Shown: positions 6,992 through 13,625 of the stretch, one piece after another | Layout: each line of letters begins with the position of its first letter | How positions within the stretch are numbered: the stretch's first letter is position 1 | Assembly (NCBI GenBank): GCA_003136475.1 | Contig: PLEQ01000232.1 | Coordinates: 1 to 34,271 of the forward strand | From: Deltaproteobacteria bacterium | Lineage (GTDB): Bacteria; Bdellovibrionota_B; Oligoflexia; Oligoflexales; Bog-1112 | Direction: 5' to 3' | DNA: 34,271 nt | Program-made: the position numbers and the translations under genes | Notes under the pieces: generated by a model | The model's input: the letters and a program-made list of their open reading frames with translations, nothing else | What the model was told of the DNA's origin: nothing | The model's database searches: none

Positions 6992-9943
6992 TTAAAATAC
7001 CCACCAGCCTGAAGATCCGTTAGCTATAAAGGAAGCTGATTGATATTGCACACTTTGAATAAAAGAGCTATTGCCATCTATAGTATCAGATCCTGAAGTT
7101 ATAATAGTTAAAGTGTTGGGGGTACTGTCTATTTTTTTACAGTATATGATTCTTCCAATATTTGGGGAAGACAAAAATAAAGTAAAAGTAATCGGCCCAG
7201 AAGTACAATCTGCTGCCAAGAAACAATCGGTATTTAAAATAGTATAATTACCAGTCTTAATACTAATAGCAACCGGACCCGTTGCACTATTTGCTCCAGG
7301 AGGACCTTGTGGACCAGTTGGGCCAGCTGGACCTGGGGGTCCTTCTCCGCCACCGCCGCCACCGCCACCGCCAGCACCGATTCGGAATTCTACTTCATCT
7401 CCTATAACTAAACCACCGCCGGGAAGGGTAAGGATTTGAATTTGATTGGATGGAGACCCAGTAGCACCAACTTCGGAATACGCTCCGGACTCGATGTCCA
7501 TGAATTGGCCATTTAAATATACCTGTAGGGTTCCTTTTCCTACAGTATATTGAGCTAGAGTATCGCCCTCTCTAGAATTTAGAGGTATGGTTATAATAGT
7601 ACCGTTAGCTACTGGACCATTTAAGGAGGATGGCGGCGTAGCACCGGAGGCAACAATTTCAATTACCTCATCGTAGGTCGGAGAATCCAGAGATGCGAAA
7701 AGATTTCCTAGAGCTTGATCAAGTTCTTTAATAGCGAGAGTTAAATTATCGCCATCCTTAATAACATAATTGCCAACACCAGTTCCAGATTGTGCTGTTG
7801 ATATAGTAAATGGGGCGCCAACATTACCATTAGAAGCATTGTTGCTAGTTCCAGCAGAAGTATTGGTTACAACTACTGTACCTACTCCGGCGACAGCGCT
7901 AAAATCATAAGGAGGAAATGTATTAAAAGCATTTGCTAATTTAGTAGCTACAGCTGTAGCAGTATCTGAGCTTAGAATGTCTACTTCAATAGCGTCATTG
8001 GTATTTGGTACAGTAGGAGCAGTTCCTGAACCACTGACTTTAAACCAGACTATATATTGTCTAGCATCAGCAGATGAATTAATCAAAAAGTATTGACTTG
8101 GACTAATAGTAGAGCCAGAACCGATAGTAATGTCTGTAATTTGAGGTACTGAGCCAGGATCTAAAGCGGAAACATATTTAGGACTAGCTGAAGCCGCAGA
8201 TGGAGATCCAATGTATTGGAGGAGTTCAAGAGAAGTAGTACCAGAAACTTCCACGGATTCGCCGTTATCCAATTCATGAGATAAAAATCTAATGTAAACT
8301 CGTGGTGCGCCACCATTATCTTCGCGCATAAATAACCAGAAAACATTCCCGCCAGCTGGAACAGTCGCTCTAGAAGAAATGTAAATGTCTCTGGTTGTGG
8401 TAGGAGTTGGAACAGCCAGATAGCTGCCAAAGGCGTACTGTGCTGGTGCGCCAACCGCTCCCGTGTTATCCCCAGAAGAAACATTCGAAGTCAATGTTAC
8501 TTGAGAAACTGAATCTACAGTTAAGATCTGATAATATCCAGCAATGGGATCAGAACTAAGCTTAATGTAGTCACCGGCTAGTAAGCCTGGAGTCCAACTA
8601 GCAGAGCCTACTGAAGTTACAGTTGGAGAACCTGCAACAAAAATAAGTTTTGGAATAATTGGTTGATCACGAATCAATGTAATATATGCAACTTGATCAT
8701 CAGAAAGAGTGATGTCTGAAGATGAGGGGTTGGCTGCTAGTACATAGGAAAGTTCAGATCCAACTACACGGATATCGATAGGATCATCCCAGTTAATTTG
8801 GCCAGGAACAGTGATGACGCTTGGACTATAAAAAGTAATTCCAATGCCAGTCCCATTAAGGGTAGCGGTCTGAGACATTGTAATAGTAGAGCCAGAAATA
8901 CTGATGATGGTAGTTTGGCTGGGAATACCGGTGCCAAAAATATAGTCTCCGTTTGATAAGCCCGCAGTTGAGGCTAGAGACGTAAGTTGATTACTTCCCG
9001 ACGTAATGTTTCCAGTAGTAACTAGAAGAGGATCTGAATTAGGCAAAATACCATTTGAGATCTCGCCTGGTCCAGTAATTACAGTGTTGCCAAGATCTTG
9101 GTATAGAGATAATAATGTAGGAAGTGAAGGAGATGGAGGGGTTGGTGTAGGTCCACTAAACCAGAAAGGAGTTCCTTTAATCTCCAGAAGGGTAGACATG
9201 ATAGCATTCATCCAATCCTTCATGGATGCTAGCTGTTTGTCGCCACCTACGAATGGATCTACTGAATTAGAAGTAGTTGTAACTGGAGACTGAGTCCTAC
9301 CTTCGCTCCACGGATACACGAAATTGGGATTAGGGTTCAATCCACCAGTCTCTAAACTGCAGAGCATCCAGCGACAATCGCTTATAGATACTACATTTCC
9401 ATTTCCATCAGTAACGACTTCAGCTATTGGAAGAACGTTTACGGCCCACACACTAGTTGTAATGTATATTTTAAATGTTAGAGTTTGTGCCGCTGGAGCA
9501 ATTACTGGAGTTTCATCATTAGCGGCAGCGTTCCAAATGTATTTAGTTACGTCGGTTGAAGAATCTGCAAACCTTACATAGTCGATTCCAACGTAGTTGG
9601 TGCTATTGGCAGTAAAAGATCCTGAAATATTGGTATTTGTGGCCGCATTGAGGGTTTGATTGGGTGTTCCCTCTGGAACCTGAAAAATCGTACCGGAAAC
9701 ACTGGCATTAATATTTAAAACAGCACCTGGATCTACTTGTAATTGTAGGCCATTTGCTGGGGAACCGATAGCTCCAGACGTAACTATACCAAAACCACGG
9801 ACAATATATCCCTGACTAGTTCCTGTCCAGATACCAGTTACTAACTCGTCGAAATCATTACGAACGCCAGATTCGATGCGCCTTGCATCAGAAATATCGT
9901 ATCTTTGTTCTGACAAAAGGTTAGAAGTAGTTAAAATAGCCAT
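6992..9943 (-). CDS. large baseplate/tail appendage protein with collagen-like stretch
   Basis: The 983-residue protein begins NLLSEQRYDISDARRIESG, an N-terminal region of the kind that attaches large phage baseplate or fibre proteins; I cannot name the family. Middle modules include GDYIKLSSDP and a unit at about residues 610-680 (YIVWFKVSGSG, then IEVDILSSDTATAVA) also found in the proteins at 13626-15566 and 15568-21900. Near residues 860-885 a run of about ten glycines leads into GPPGPAGPTGPQGPPG, a collagen-like triple-helix segment implying a trimer. The last 95 residues form a C-terminal fibre domain ending SSGWWVF. The ATG is preceded by AAGGGG at 8 bases and by CAATCTTAT. It probably links the baseplate to the fibres encoded after it. 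Confidence 0.8.
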   Translation of the reverse strand: MAILTTSNLLSEQRYDISDARRIESGVRNDFDELVTGIWTGTSQGYIVRGFGIVTSGAIGSPANGLQLQVDPGAVLNINASVSGTIFQVPEGTPNQTLNAATNTNISGSFTANSTNYVGIDYVRFADSSTDVTKYIWNAAANDETPVIAPAAQTLTFKIYITTSVWAVNVLPIAEVVTDGNGNVVSISDCRWMLCSLETGGLNPNPNFVYPWSEGRTQSPVTTTSNSVDPFVGGDKQLASMKDWMNAIMSTLLEIKGTPFWFSGPTPTPPSPSLPTLLSLYQDLGNTVITGPGEISNGILPNSDPLLVTTGNITSGSNQLTSLASTAGLSNGDYIFGTGIPSQTTIISISGSTITMSQTATLNGTGIGITFYSPSVITVPGQINWDDPIDIRVVGSELSYVLAANPSSSDITLSDDQVAYITLIRDQPIIPKLIFVAGSPTVTSVGSASWTPGLLAGDYIKLSSDPIAGYYQILTVDSVSQVTLTSNVSSGDNTGAVGAPAQYAFGSYLAVPTPTTTRDIYISSRATVPAGGNVFWLFMREDNGGAPRVYIRFLSHELDNGESVEVSGTTSLELLQYIGSPSAASASPKYVSALDPGSVPQITDITIGSGSTISPSQYFLINSSADARQYIVWFKVSGSGTAPTVPNTNDAIEVDILSSDTATAVATKLANAFNTFPPYDFSAVAGVGTVVVTNTSAGTSNNASNGNVGAPFTISTAQSGTGVGNYVIKDGDNLTLAIKELDQALGNLFASLDSPTYDEVIEIVASGATPPSSLNGPVANGTIITIPLNSREGDTLAQYTVGKGTLQVYLNGQFMDIESGAYSEVGATGSPSNQIQILTLPGGGLVIGDEVEFRIGAGGGGGGGGGEGPPGPAGPTGPQGPPGANSATGPVAISIKTGNYTILNTDCFLAADCTSGPITFTLFLSSPNIGRIIYCKKIDSTPNTLTIITSGSDTIDGNSSFIQSVQYQSASFIANGSSGWWVF

Positions 9944-9962
9944 CGATAAAGCCCCTTACTCA

Positions 9963-9971
9963 ATAAGATTG
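9963..9971 (-). promoter_or_regulatory. CAATCTTAT intergenic motif, copy 2
   Basis: An exact copy reading TGACAATCTTATTG on the minus strand, 19 bases before the ATG at 9943. It lies back to back with the + strand copy at 10010 in the same gap, consistent with divergent promoters. Confidence 0.6.
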
Positions 9972-9991
9972 TCACCTATCCTATATCGTAT

Positions 9992-10021
9992 TTAGCATTT
10001 CATTGGCTTCAATCTTATGAT
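9992..10021 (+). promoter_or_regulatory. possible sigma70-type promoter, + strand
   Basis: TTAGCA (9992-9997) and TATGAT (10016-10021) are separated by 18 bases, a fair match to a bacterial -35/-10 pair. Transcription would start near 10028 and leave a short leader carrying AGGAG (10033-10037) for the GTG at 10044. The -10 overlaps the + strand CAATCTTAT copy, so the two readings of this site may be one signal. Confidence 0.45.
10010..10018 (+). promoter_or_regulatory. CAATCTTAT intergenic motif, copy 3 (only + strand copy)
   Basis: An exact CAATCTTAT on the + strand, 25 bases before the GTG at 10044. It contains the ATG at 10017 that would otherwise be taken as the gene start. Confidence 0.55.
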
Positions 10022-10043
10022 AGGATATCTACAGGAGACTGTT

Positions 10044-10427
10044 GTGGCCAAAAATACCCGTGGAAGCAAAGAATTCACCCGTGAACAACGCCTCATAAAG
10101 GAAAATCGGCAATTAAAACGAGAGCTTGCTCATCTTCGCAAACAAATAACTAGAATAGACGTAGACCGATTTGAAACCATCAAAGAAATGGTTACGGACT
10201 ACCAAGAGGCTGAGAGGCTTCAGGAAAATCTAGGAAATCCCAATTCCAATATAGAGGCCTTGAAGAAACAATGGGAGTGTAGGGATTGTGGTACCGGAAC
10301 ATTGGAAATAAGTCTTTATTCAAAGATGGGGCAAACTTTTTATTATAGGAAGTGCAACAATTGTCCCAAGAGAACCAAAGGTCAGCGTTACGATAGCAAT
10401 TCAGTTAAGGGAATTATTAAGAAATGA
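10044..10427 (+). CDS. coiled-coil protein with C-terminal zinc-ribbon-like motif, function unknown
   Basis: I start this 127-residue protein at GTG 10044 because AGGAG lies 6 bases upstream; the in-frame ATG at 10017 sits inside a promoter-like motif. The first half is strongly charged and helical (QRLIKENRQLKRELAHLRKQ), a likely coiled coil. The second half has CRDC and CNNC about 25 residues apart, a four-cysteine zinc-ribbon pattern like those of transcription and nucleic-acid-binding proteins, followed by a Lys/Arg-rich tail ending in KGIIKK. It is the first gene of a three-gene + strand island and overlaps the next by ATGA. A nucleic-acid or regulatory role is possible, but only the motif supports it. 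Confidence 0.75.
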   Translation: MAKNTRGSKEFTREQRLIKENRQLKRELAHLRKQITRIDVDRFETIKEMVTDYQEAERLQENLGNPNSNIEALKKQWECRDCGTGTLEISLYSKMGQTFYYRKCNNCPKRTKGQRYDSNSVKGIIKK

Positions 10428-10624
10428 TGTTTGAAGAAGGTTCGGTTATTATTTTGGCACACACTCTACAACTCGGCACAATTATTCATATGGGACAAGA
10501 CGTGTGGGTGCTCCTAACTTGTGGAGATATTTGGGTTGGAAATCAAAGAGAAATTCGATTTCCCCAGGATCAAGCCGATTTAGATGCTTGCGTACTTAAC
10601 GTAGATAAGTTTAAAGGACGTTAA
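10424..10624 (+). CDS. small protein of unknown function
   Basis: A 66-residue protein whose ATG overlaps the stop of the previous gene (ATGA), so translation is probably coupled. It starts MMFEEGSVIILAHTLQLGTI and has alternating hydrophobic residues suggesting a small beta-barrel-like fold (WVLLTCGDIWVGNQREIRF), with no membrane segment. The stop codon touches the next ATG at 10625. I recognise no family; it is kept because of the tight operon spacing on both sides. Confidence 0.6.
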   Translation: MMFEEGSVIILAHTLQLGTIIHMGQDVWVLLTCGDIWVGNQREIRFPQDQADLDACVLNVDKFKGR

Positions 10625-10834
10625 ATGGCTATTACAATACATTTTGCTGGGATGATCCTTAAATATCCAAGTGGGAGTGGTCCAAGAACTTGCCAGGGAT
10701 GTGGAGGATCGGCTTATGCGCATTATGGAGAAGATAGGGACGGCGGATTTTTCTATCTAGAAACTTGTTTCGAAGGTTGGAATCCCAAAGAACCCGAAAA
10801 AAGTATTCCGTGTACAAAAGTTTTAGTTAAGTAA
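10625..10834 (+). CDS. small cysteine-containing protein of unknown function
   Basis: A 69-residue protein with AAAGGA 6 bases before its ATG. CQGCGG (residues about 23-28) and two later cysteines (ETCFEGW, IPCTK) suggest zinc binding. There is no signal peptide. It is the last gene of the 10044-10834 island. Its 3' end overlaps the converging minus-strand gene at 10827-11573 by 8 bases, so no terminator separates the two transcripts. Function unknown. Confidence 0.6.
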   Translation: MAITIHFAGMILKYPSGSGPRTCQGCGGSAYAHYGEDRDGGFFYLETCFEGWNPKEPEKSIPCTKVLVK

Positions 10835-11573
10835 TCCAATATTTTTGATAGGGATTGTTGCCATTGGGCTGATAATATAGAGCAGCAACGCCTTGCATCA
10901 GGGTTCCAGGATAGTCTTTAGCCAATCTCTTCATCCAAAAATAGCTGGCAATCCAGCACATCACACTGTTTTTCTTCATGTTGTTCATGAGATGCCAAGA
11001 AAGCCTACGTCCATCCGTGTCTGAAGTTGGATCATTCCAGCAACTAACGAAAATAGAAATAGCCGCACAAAAATAAAAGAAAAAAGCCCAATGCCTCATT
11101 AAGTAGTGGAAGGGATTCCACATGGACGGAAATGAAGCGTTAACCATAGCGGCAATGATTTGGGGTTGACGGGCTAAAAAACTATCTTCAGTGAACTTCC
11201 CAGGATCCGGATTATTCATAAAGCCTAGATATCTGATCATGCCCCATAACAAGTCTCTAGGTAAATCTGTTATTCCAAGCTCTCTACAGGCATTAAGTAC
11301 GCCTAAATAATCGTCCGGACCTTCTAGGCCGTCAGATTGGCCTGCCGGAACACGATTGAGCATATGGCTACTAATACAACAATCAATATGGCCATGAAAA
11401 TAATCTATATCGGCTTGAGTAAGCTCTCCAGATTTCTTAAGTATGGTTATATATTCGCTCAAAAACATCACGCCATTATCAGATGCACTTAATGTGCCAG
11501 GTCCTACGGGACCAGGAGCTAATAGTCCGTTGCCGTCAAAATATCCTTTAAAATCATCACGTATATTGTTCAT
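10827..11573 (-). CDS. unrecognised 248-residue protein, predicted mainly helical
   Basis: The protein starts DDFKGYFDGNGLLAPGPVGP and continues SASDNGVMFLSEYITIL, then GPDDYLGVLNACRELG; later parts are rich in Trp, His and Tyr (WNPFHYLMRHW, LSWHLM, PYQKYWIT). This spread of DN, DD and aromatic residues over a helical protein recalls alpha/alpha-barrel enzymes acting on sugars, but I cannot assign a family. FFFYFCAAISIFVSCW (about residues 168-183) is hydrophobic enough for one membrane helix or a buried core helix. It lies between the baseplate genes and the 983-residue appendage protein, so a virion enzyme is possible. CAATCTTAT lies only 4 bases before the ATG and no Shine-Dalgarno is visible, which is unusual. 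Confidence 0.65.
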   Translation of the reverse strand: MNNIRDDFKGYFDGNGLLAPGPVGPGTLSASDNGVMFLSEYITILKKSGELTQADIDYFHGHIDCCISSHMLNRVPAGQSDGLEGPDDYLGVLNACRELGITDLPRDLLWGMIRYLGFMNNPDPGKFTEDSFLARQPQIIAAMVNASFPSMWNPFHYLMRHWAFFFYFCAAISIFVSCWNDPTSDTDGRRLSWHLMNNMKKNSVMCWIASYFWMKRLAKDYPGTLMQGVAALYYQPNGNNPYQKYWIT

Positions 11574-11577
11574 ATAT

Positions 11578-11586
11578 ATAAGATTG
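11578..11586 (-). promoter_or_regulatory. CAATCTTAT intergenic motif, copy 4
   Basis: An exact copy only 4 bases from the ATG at 11573. Its far end overlaps the -35 hexamer TTGACT of the divergent + strand promoter at 11584-11612, so the two transcription units may compete. Confidence 0.55.
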
Positions 11587-11612
11587 ACTTCGTAATAAAA
11601 TCAGGATATAGT
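11584..11612 (+). promoter_or_regulatory. sigma70-type promoter for the lytic transglycosylase gene
   Basis: TTGACT (11584-11589), a 17-base spacer and TATAGT (11607-11612) closely match a bacterial vegetative promoter. The expected start of transcription is about 11619-11620, which is the first base of the ATG at 11620, so the message may lack a leader. Confidence 0.65.
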
Positions 11613-11619
11613 TAAGAAT

Positions 11620-12051
11620 ATGGATATAGCTTCTATTATTTTAAATGCGGCTAAAGCAGTAAAAGTATCTGGAACTCTTCTTTTGGCAATTTGTAACCAT
11701 GAAAGCAATGGTTTTACTTTAAATTATACTCCTCATGATAAGGGAAGTCCTTCATTTGGATCGTGTCAAATTAAAGAAAGTACTGCAAAAATGTTGGGCT
11801 TTAAAGGTAATGTAAAAAAGCTCAATGATCCTAAAATAAATGCCAAGTATGCAGCACTATATCTACAATATCAAGAACGTCGTTACGGAAAAGATAATTG
11901 GATAGCAATCACCTCCAGTTATAATGCTGGATCTTATGTTTTAAGTAAGAAAAACCCAAAATGTCCTAAAAACATTAAATATGTTAATTTAGTAAGAACA
12001 AAACTTCCTGAATTCTTAAAAAATAAATTAGAATGTCAATTAAATAAATAA
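11620..12051 (+). CDS. lytic transglycosylase (SLT-type), probable endolysin
   Basis: The 143-residue protein is a compact lysozyme-like transglycosylase that would cleave the MurNAc-GlcNAc bond of peptidoglycan. The motifs of the SLT family appear in order: ICNHESNG with the likely catalytic Glu28, SFGSCQIKESTAKMLG (45-60), and AITSSYNAGSY (96-106). The protein is essentially the catalytic domain alone, with no signal peptide and no wall-binding domain, so it would act from the cytoplasm with a holin or as a virion part. It is the first gene of the 11620-13191 island and carries its own sigma70-type promoter. No clear Shine-Dalgarno precedes the ATG, in keeping with a leaderless message. Use as lysis enzyme is likely but not proven; the small two-helix membrane protein at 32069-32254 is a distant holin candidate. 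Confidence 0.88.
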   Translation: MDIASIILNAAKAVKVSGTLLLAICNHESNGFTLNYTPHDKGSPSFGSCQIKESTAKMLGFKGNVKKLNDPKINAKYAALYLQYQERRYGKDNWIAITSSYNAGSYVLSKKNPKCPKNIKYVNLVRTKLPEFLKNKLECQLNK

Positions 12052-12062
12052 AAAAGAATATC

Positions 12063-12782
12063 GTGCACATACAACATAATAATTTAATAGATCAAAAATT
12101 TGGAAAATTAACAGTTATAAAAAAAGATAGTCCAAATAAAGATGGCAAAGCTGTATGGTTGTGTAAATGTGAATGTGGAACCATAAAAAGATTTAGATTA
12201 AGGAGCCTTCTTAGTGGCGACACTAAAAGTTGTTTGCGCGGCTCATGTCGTCCGAATTTTACCGATCTTACGCAAAAACGATTTGGAAAATTAGTTGTAT
12301 TGGCGCTATCTCATAAAAAAGGAGAGGCTACTACTGCCCACTGGGAATGTAAGTGCGATTGTGGGATCTTAGTCACAGTAGCATCTGGTAGTTTAGTTAG
12401 CGGTGGCACTAAATCCTGTGGATGTATGAAAAGAGACAGTCAATATGAAACAATAAAAAATGATGCATATTCAAATCATCGAAAGGGCGCCACGGCACGG
12501 GGCATAGTAACTCATCTATCTAAGAAGGAATATATCGATATAGCTTCAATGAATTGTTATTATTGCGGACGAATAGATATTAAAAAGAACAGACTTACAA
12601 AAGTTACCATTAATTTAAATGGTATTGATAGAAAAAACAATGAATCTTATTATGAAATAGATAATTCCATACCTTGTTGTAAATTATGCAATATGATGAA
12701 AAGAAAAATACCTCATGATGATTTTATCACAATTATAAGATATATATATGGGCATACTGAAAATATAAACTTAGATAAGTGA
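12063..12782 (+). CDS. HNH homing endonuclease with two zinc-finger-like repeats
   Basis: The 239-residue protein starts at GTG 12063; no earlier start is available after the upstream stop, and the Shine-Dalgarno is weak. Residues 8-62 and 70-121 are two copies of a unit beginning FGKLTVI or FGKLVVL and containing WLCKCECGT or WECKCDCGI, then SLLSGDTKSC or SLVSGGTKSC, a Cys-rich DNA-binding repeat known from phage HNH enzymes. The nuclease part has CYYCG, then NLNGIDRKNNESYY and CCKLCNMMKRK, a treble-clef HNH core with its Cys pairs. Such enzymes promote their own spread by cutting DNA. It follows the transglycosylase gene by 11 bases and is AT-rich, so it was probably inserted there. Confidence 0.88.
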   Translation: MHIQHNNLIDQKFGKLTVIKKDSPNKDGKAVWLCKCECGTIKRFRLRSLLSGDTKSCLRGSCRPNFTDLTQKRFGKLVVLALSHKKGEATTAHWECKCDCGILVTVASGSLVSGGTKSCGCMKRDSQYETIKNDAYSNHRKGATARGIVTHLSKKEYIDIASMNCYYCGRIDIKKNRLTKVTINLNGIDRKNNESYYEIDNSIPCCKLCNMMKRKIPHDDFITIIRYIYGHTENINLDK

Positions 12783-12988
12783 ACTTTATGATAACCAAAC
12801 ACTATTTGTGTGGAATAGACTTTCAGCACGAAATGGACGAAGGTCTAGCCGATTTCTATGATTCTGTGGAAGAATTAAAAGAGAAAAAGAAGTGTTGGAA
12901 ACAATGCGGAATCGTAGAAATCTTTCTAGATGAAAGCGCAGAAATGATTAGTTACAAATGGATAGAGAAACAAGCTTTATGGCCATAA
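12779..12988 (+). CDS. small acidic protein of unknown function
   Basis: A 69-residue protein whose GTG start overlaps the stop of the HNH gene (GTGA). An in-frame ATG at 12788 is an equally possible start, preceded by a weak AAGTGA. It is rich in Glu, Asp and Lys (DEGLADFYDSVEELKEKKK) with a Trp-Lys-Gln-Cys turn and the end IEKQALWP. No motif is recognised. It overlaps the next gene. Confidence 0.55.
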   Translation: MNFMITKHYLCGIDFQHEMDEGLADFYDSVEELKEKKKCWKQCGIVEIFLDESAEMISYKWIEKQALWP

Positions 12989-13191
12989 GAAATGTTCGTT
13001 TTTGTTGGTCATGTGGGAAAAAACTTTGGGGAAATCATAAAGAAGAGTTGACTATCGACGGATATTCTAAAATCCTTCACAAAGATTGCGCCAAAAAAAT
13101 AAAGAATGGATATAATTTCAAAAAAGATGAAAGCGGATCTTATCATTCTATGATGTGGACAACAGGGGAGCCTTGGGATGAGGAAGATTAG
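12979..13191 (+). CDS. small zinc-finger-like protein of unknown function
   Basis: A 70-residue protein starting MAIRNVRFCWSCGKKLWG; CWSC and a later HKDC (with His and Cys) could bind one zinc ion. I prefer ATG 12979, which overlaps the previous gene by 10 bases, over ATG 12958, which would overlap by 31 bases and has no ribosome binding site, though neither has a strong one. The stop codon overlaps that of the converging minus gene at 13188 (TTAG), so there is no room for a terminator. Function unknown. Confidence 0.6.
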   Translation: MAIRNVRFCWSCGKKLWGNHKEELTIDGYSKILHKDCAKKIKNGYNFKKDESGSYHSMMWTTGEPWDEED

Positions 13192-13622
13192 CTCAAATCT
13201 AGTGGATAGTAGAGAATCTGTCCGATGAAATCGAAACTAATATTATACAGCCCCTTTTTGGAAACAGTCTCTCTAATATTAGAGATCTGCGCCTTAGGTA
13301 TACTCCAAAGCGTCTCGCCAGTTGAACGATCTTCTAGACGAAGTGCGGTATAGTTCGTAGCACCAAGATTTGAAAATAATTGGACAGCATTTGTGGCTTG
13401 TAATCCACCGGAATTCTTTGTCCTAATTACCCCAGCAGACCCCCTGACAACAGTCTGACCACCAGTAGCTATTTCTTGAGCGTATGGGCTATTAATACCG
13501 TATATCGAATACGCACCAATATCATTGGTAACACTTACATCCTGCGTAACAGCATAAATTTTATTGTTTATGTATAGTCTACATAATGCTGCTGATACTG
13601 TTAGGGTTTGTTGATTTGCCAT
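13188..13622 (-). CDS. small tail-tube-like or baseplate structural protein
   Basis: The 144-residue protein starts QQTLTVSAALCRLYINNKIY and continues with strands around DVSVTNDIGAYSIYGIN, then GQTVVRGSAGVIRTKNSGG and finally IRETVSKKGLYNISFDFIG. Alternating beta-strands, no Cys cluster and the terminal SKKGLYNISFDFIGQ pattern fit the tail-tube fold used by tube proteins and by baseplate tube adaptors. It lies 3 bases after the stop of the J-related wedge protein, as the last gene of that operon. The exact role (tube, tube initiator or adaptor) cannot be told; the main tube gene is often next to the sheath, which is not in this window. Confidence 0.6.
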   Translation of the reverse strand: MANQQTLTVSAALCRLYINNKIYAVTQDVSVTNDIGAYSIYGINSPYAQEIATGGQTVVRGSAGVIRTKNSGGLQATNAVQLFSNLGATNYTALRLEDRSTGETLWSIPKAQISNIRETVSKKGLYNISFDFIGQILYYPLDLS

Positions 13623-13625
13623 ATA

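Noticed and set aside
8161-8484. Second minus-strand open frame inside the 983-residue gene
   Set aside because: A different frame of the same strand with no ribosome binding site; the main frame is continuous through it.
10017-10043. ATG at 10017 as start of the zinc-ribbon protein
   Set aside because: The ATG lies inside the promoter-like motif and has no ribosome binding site; GTG at 10044 has AGGAG at ideal spacing.
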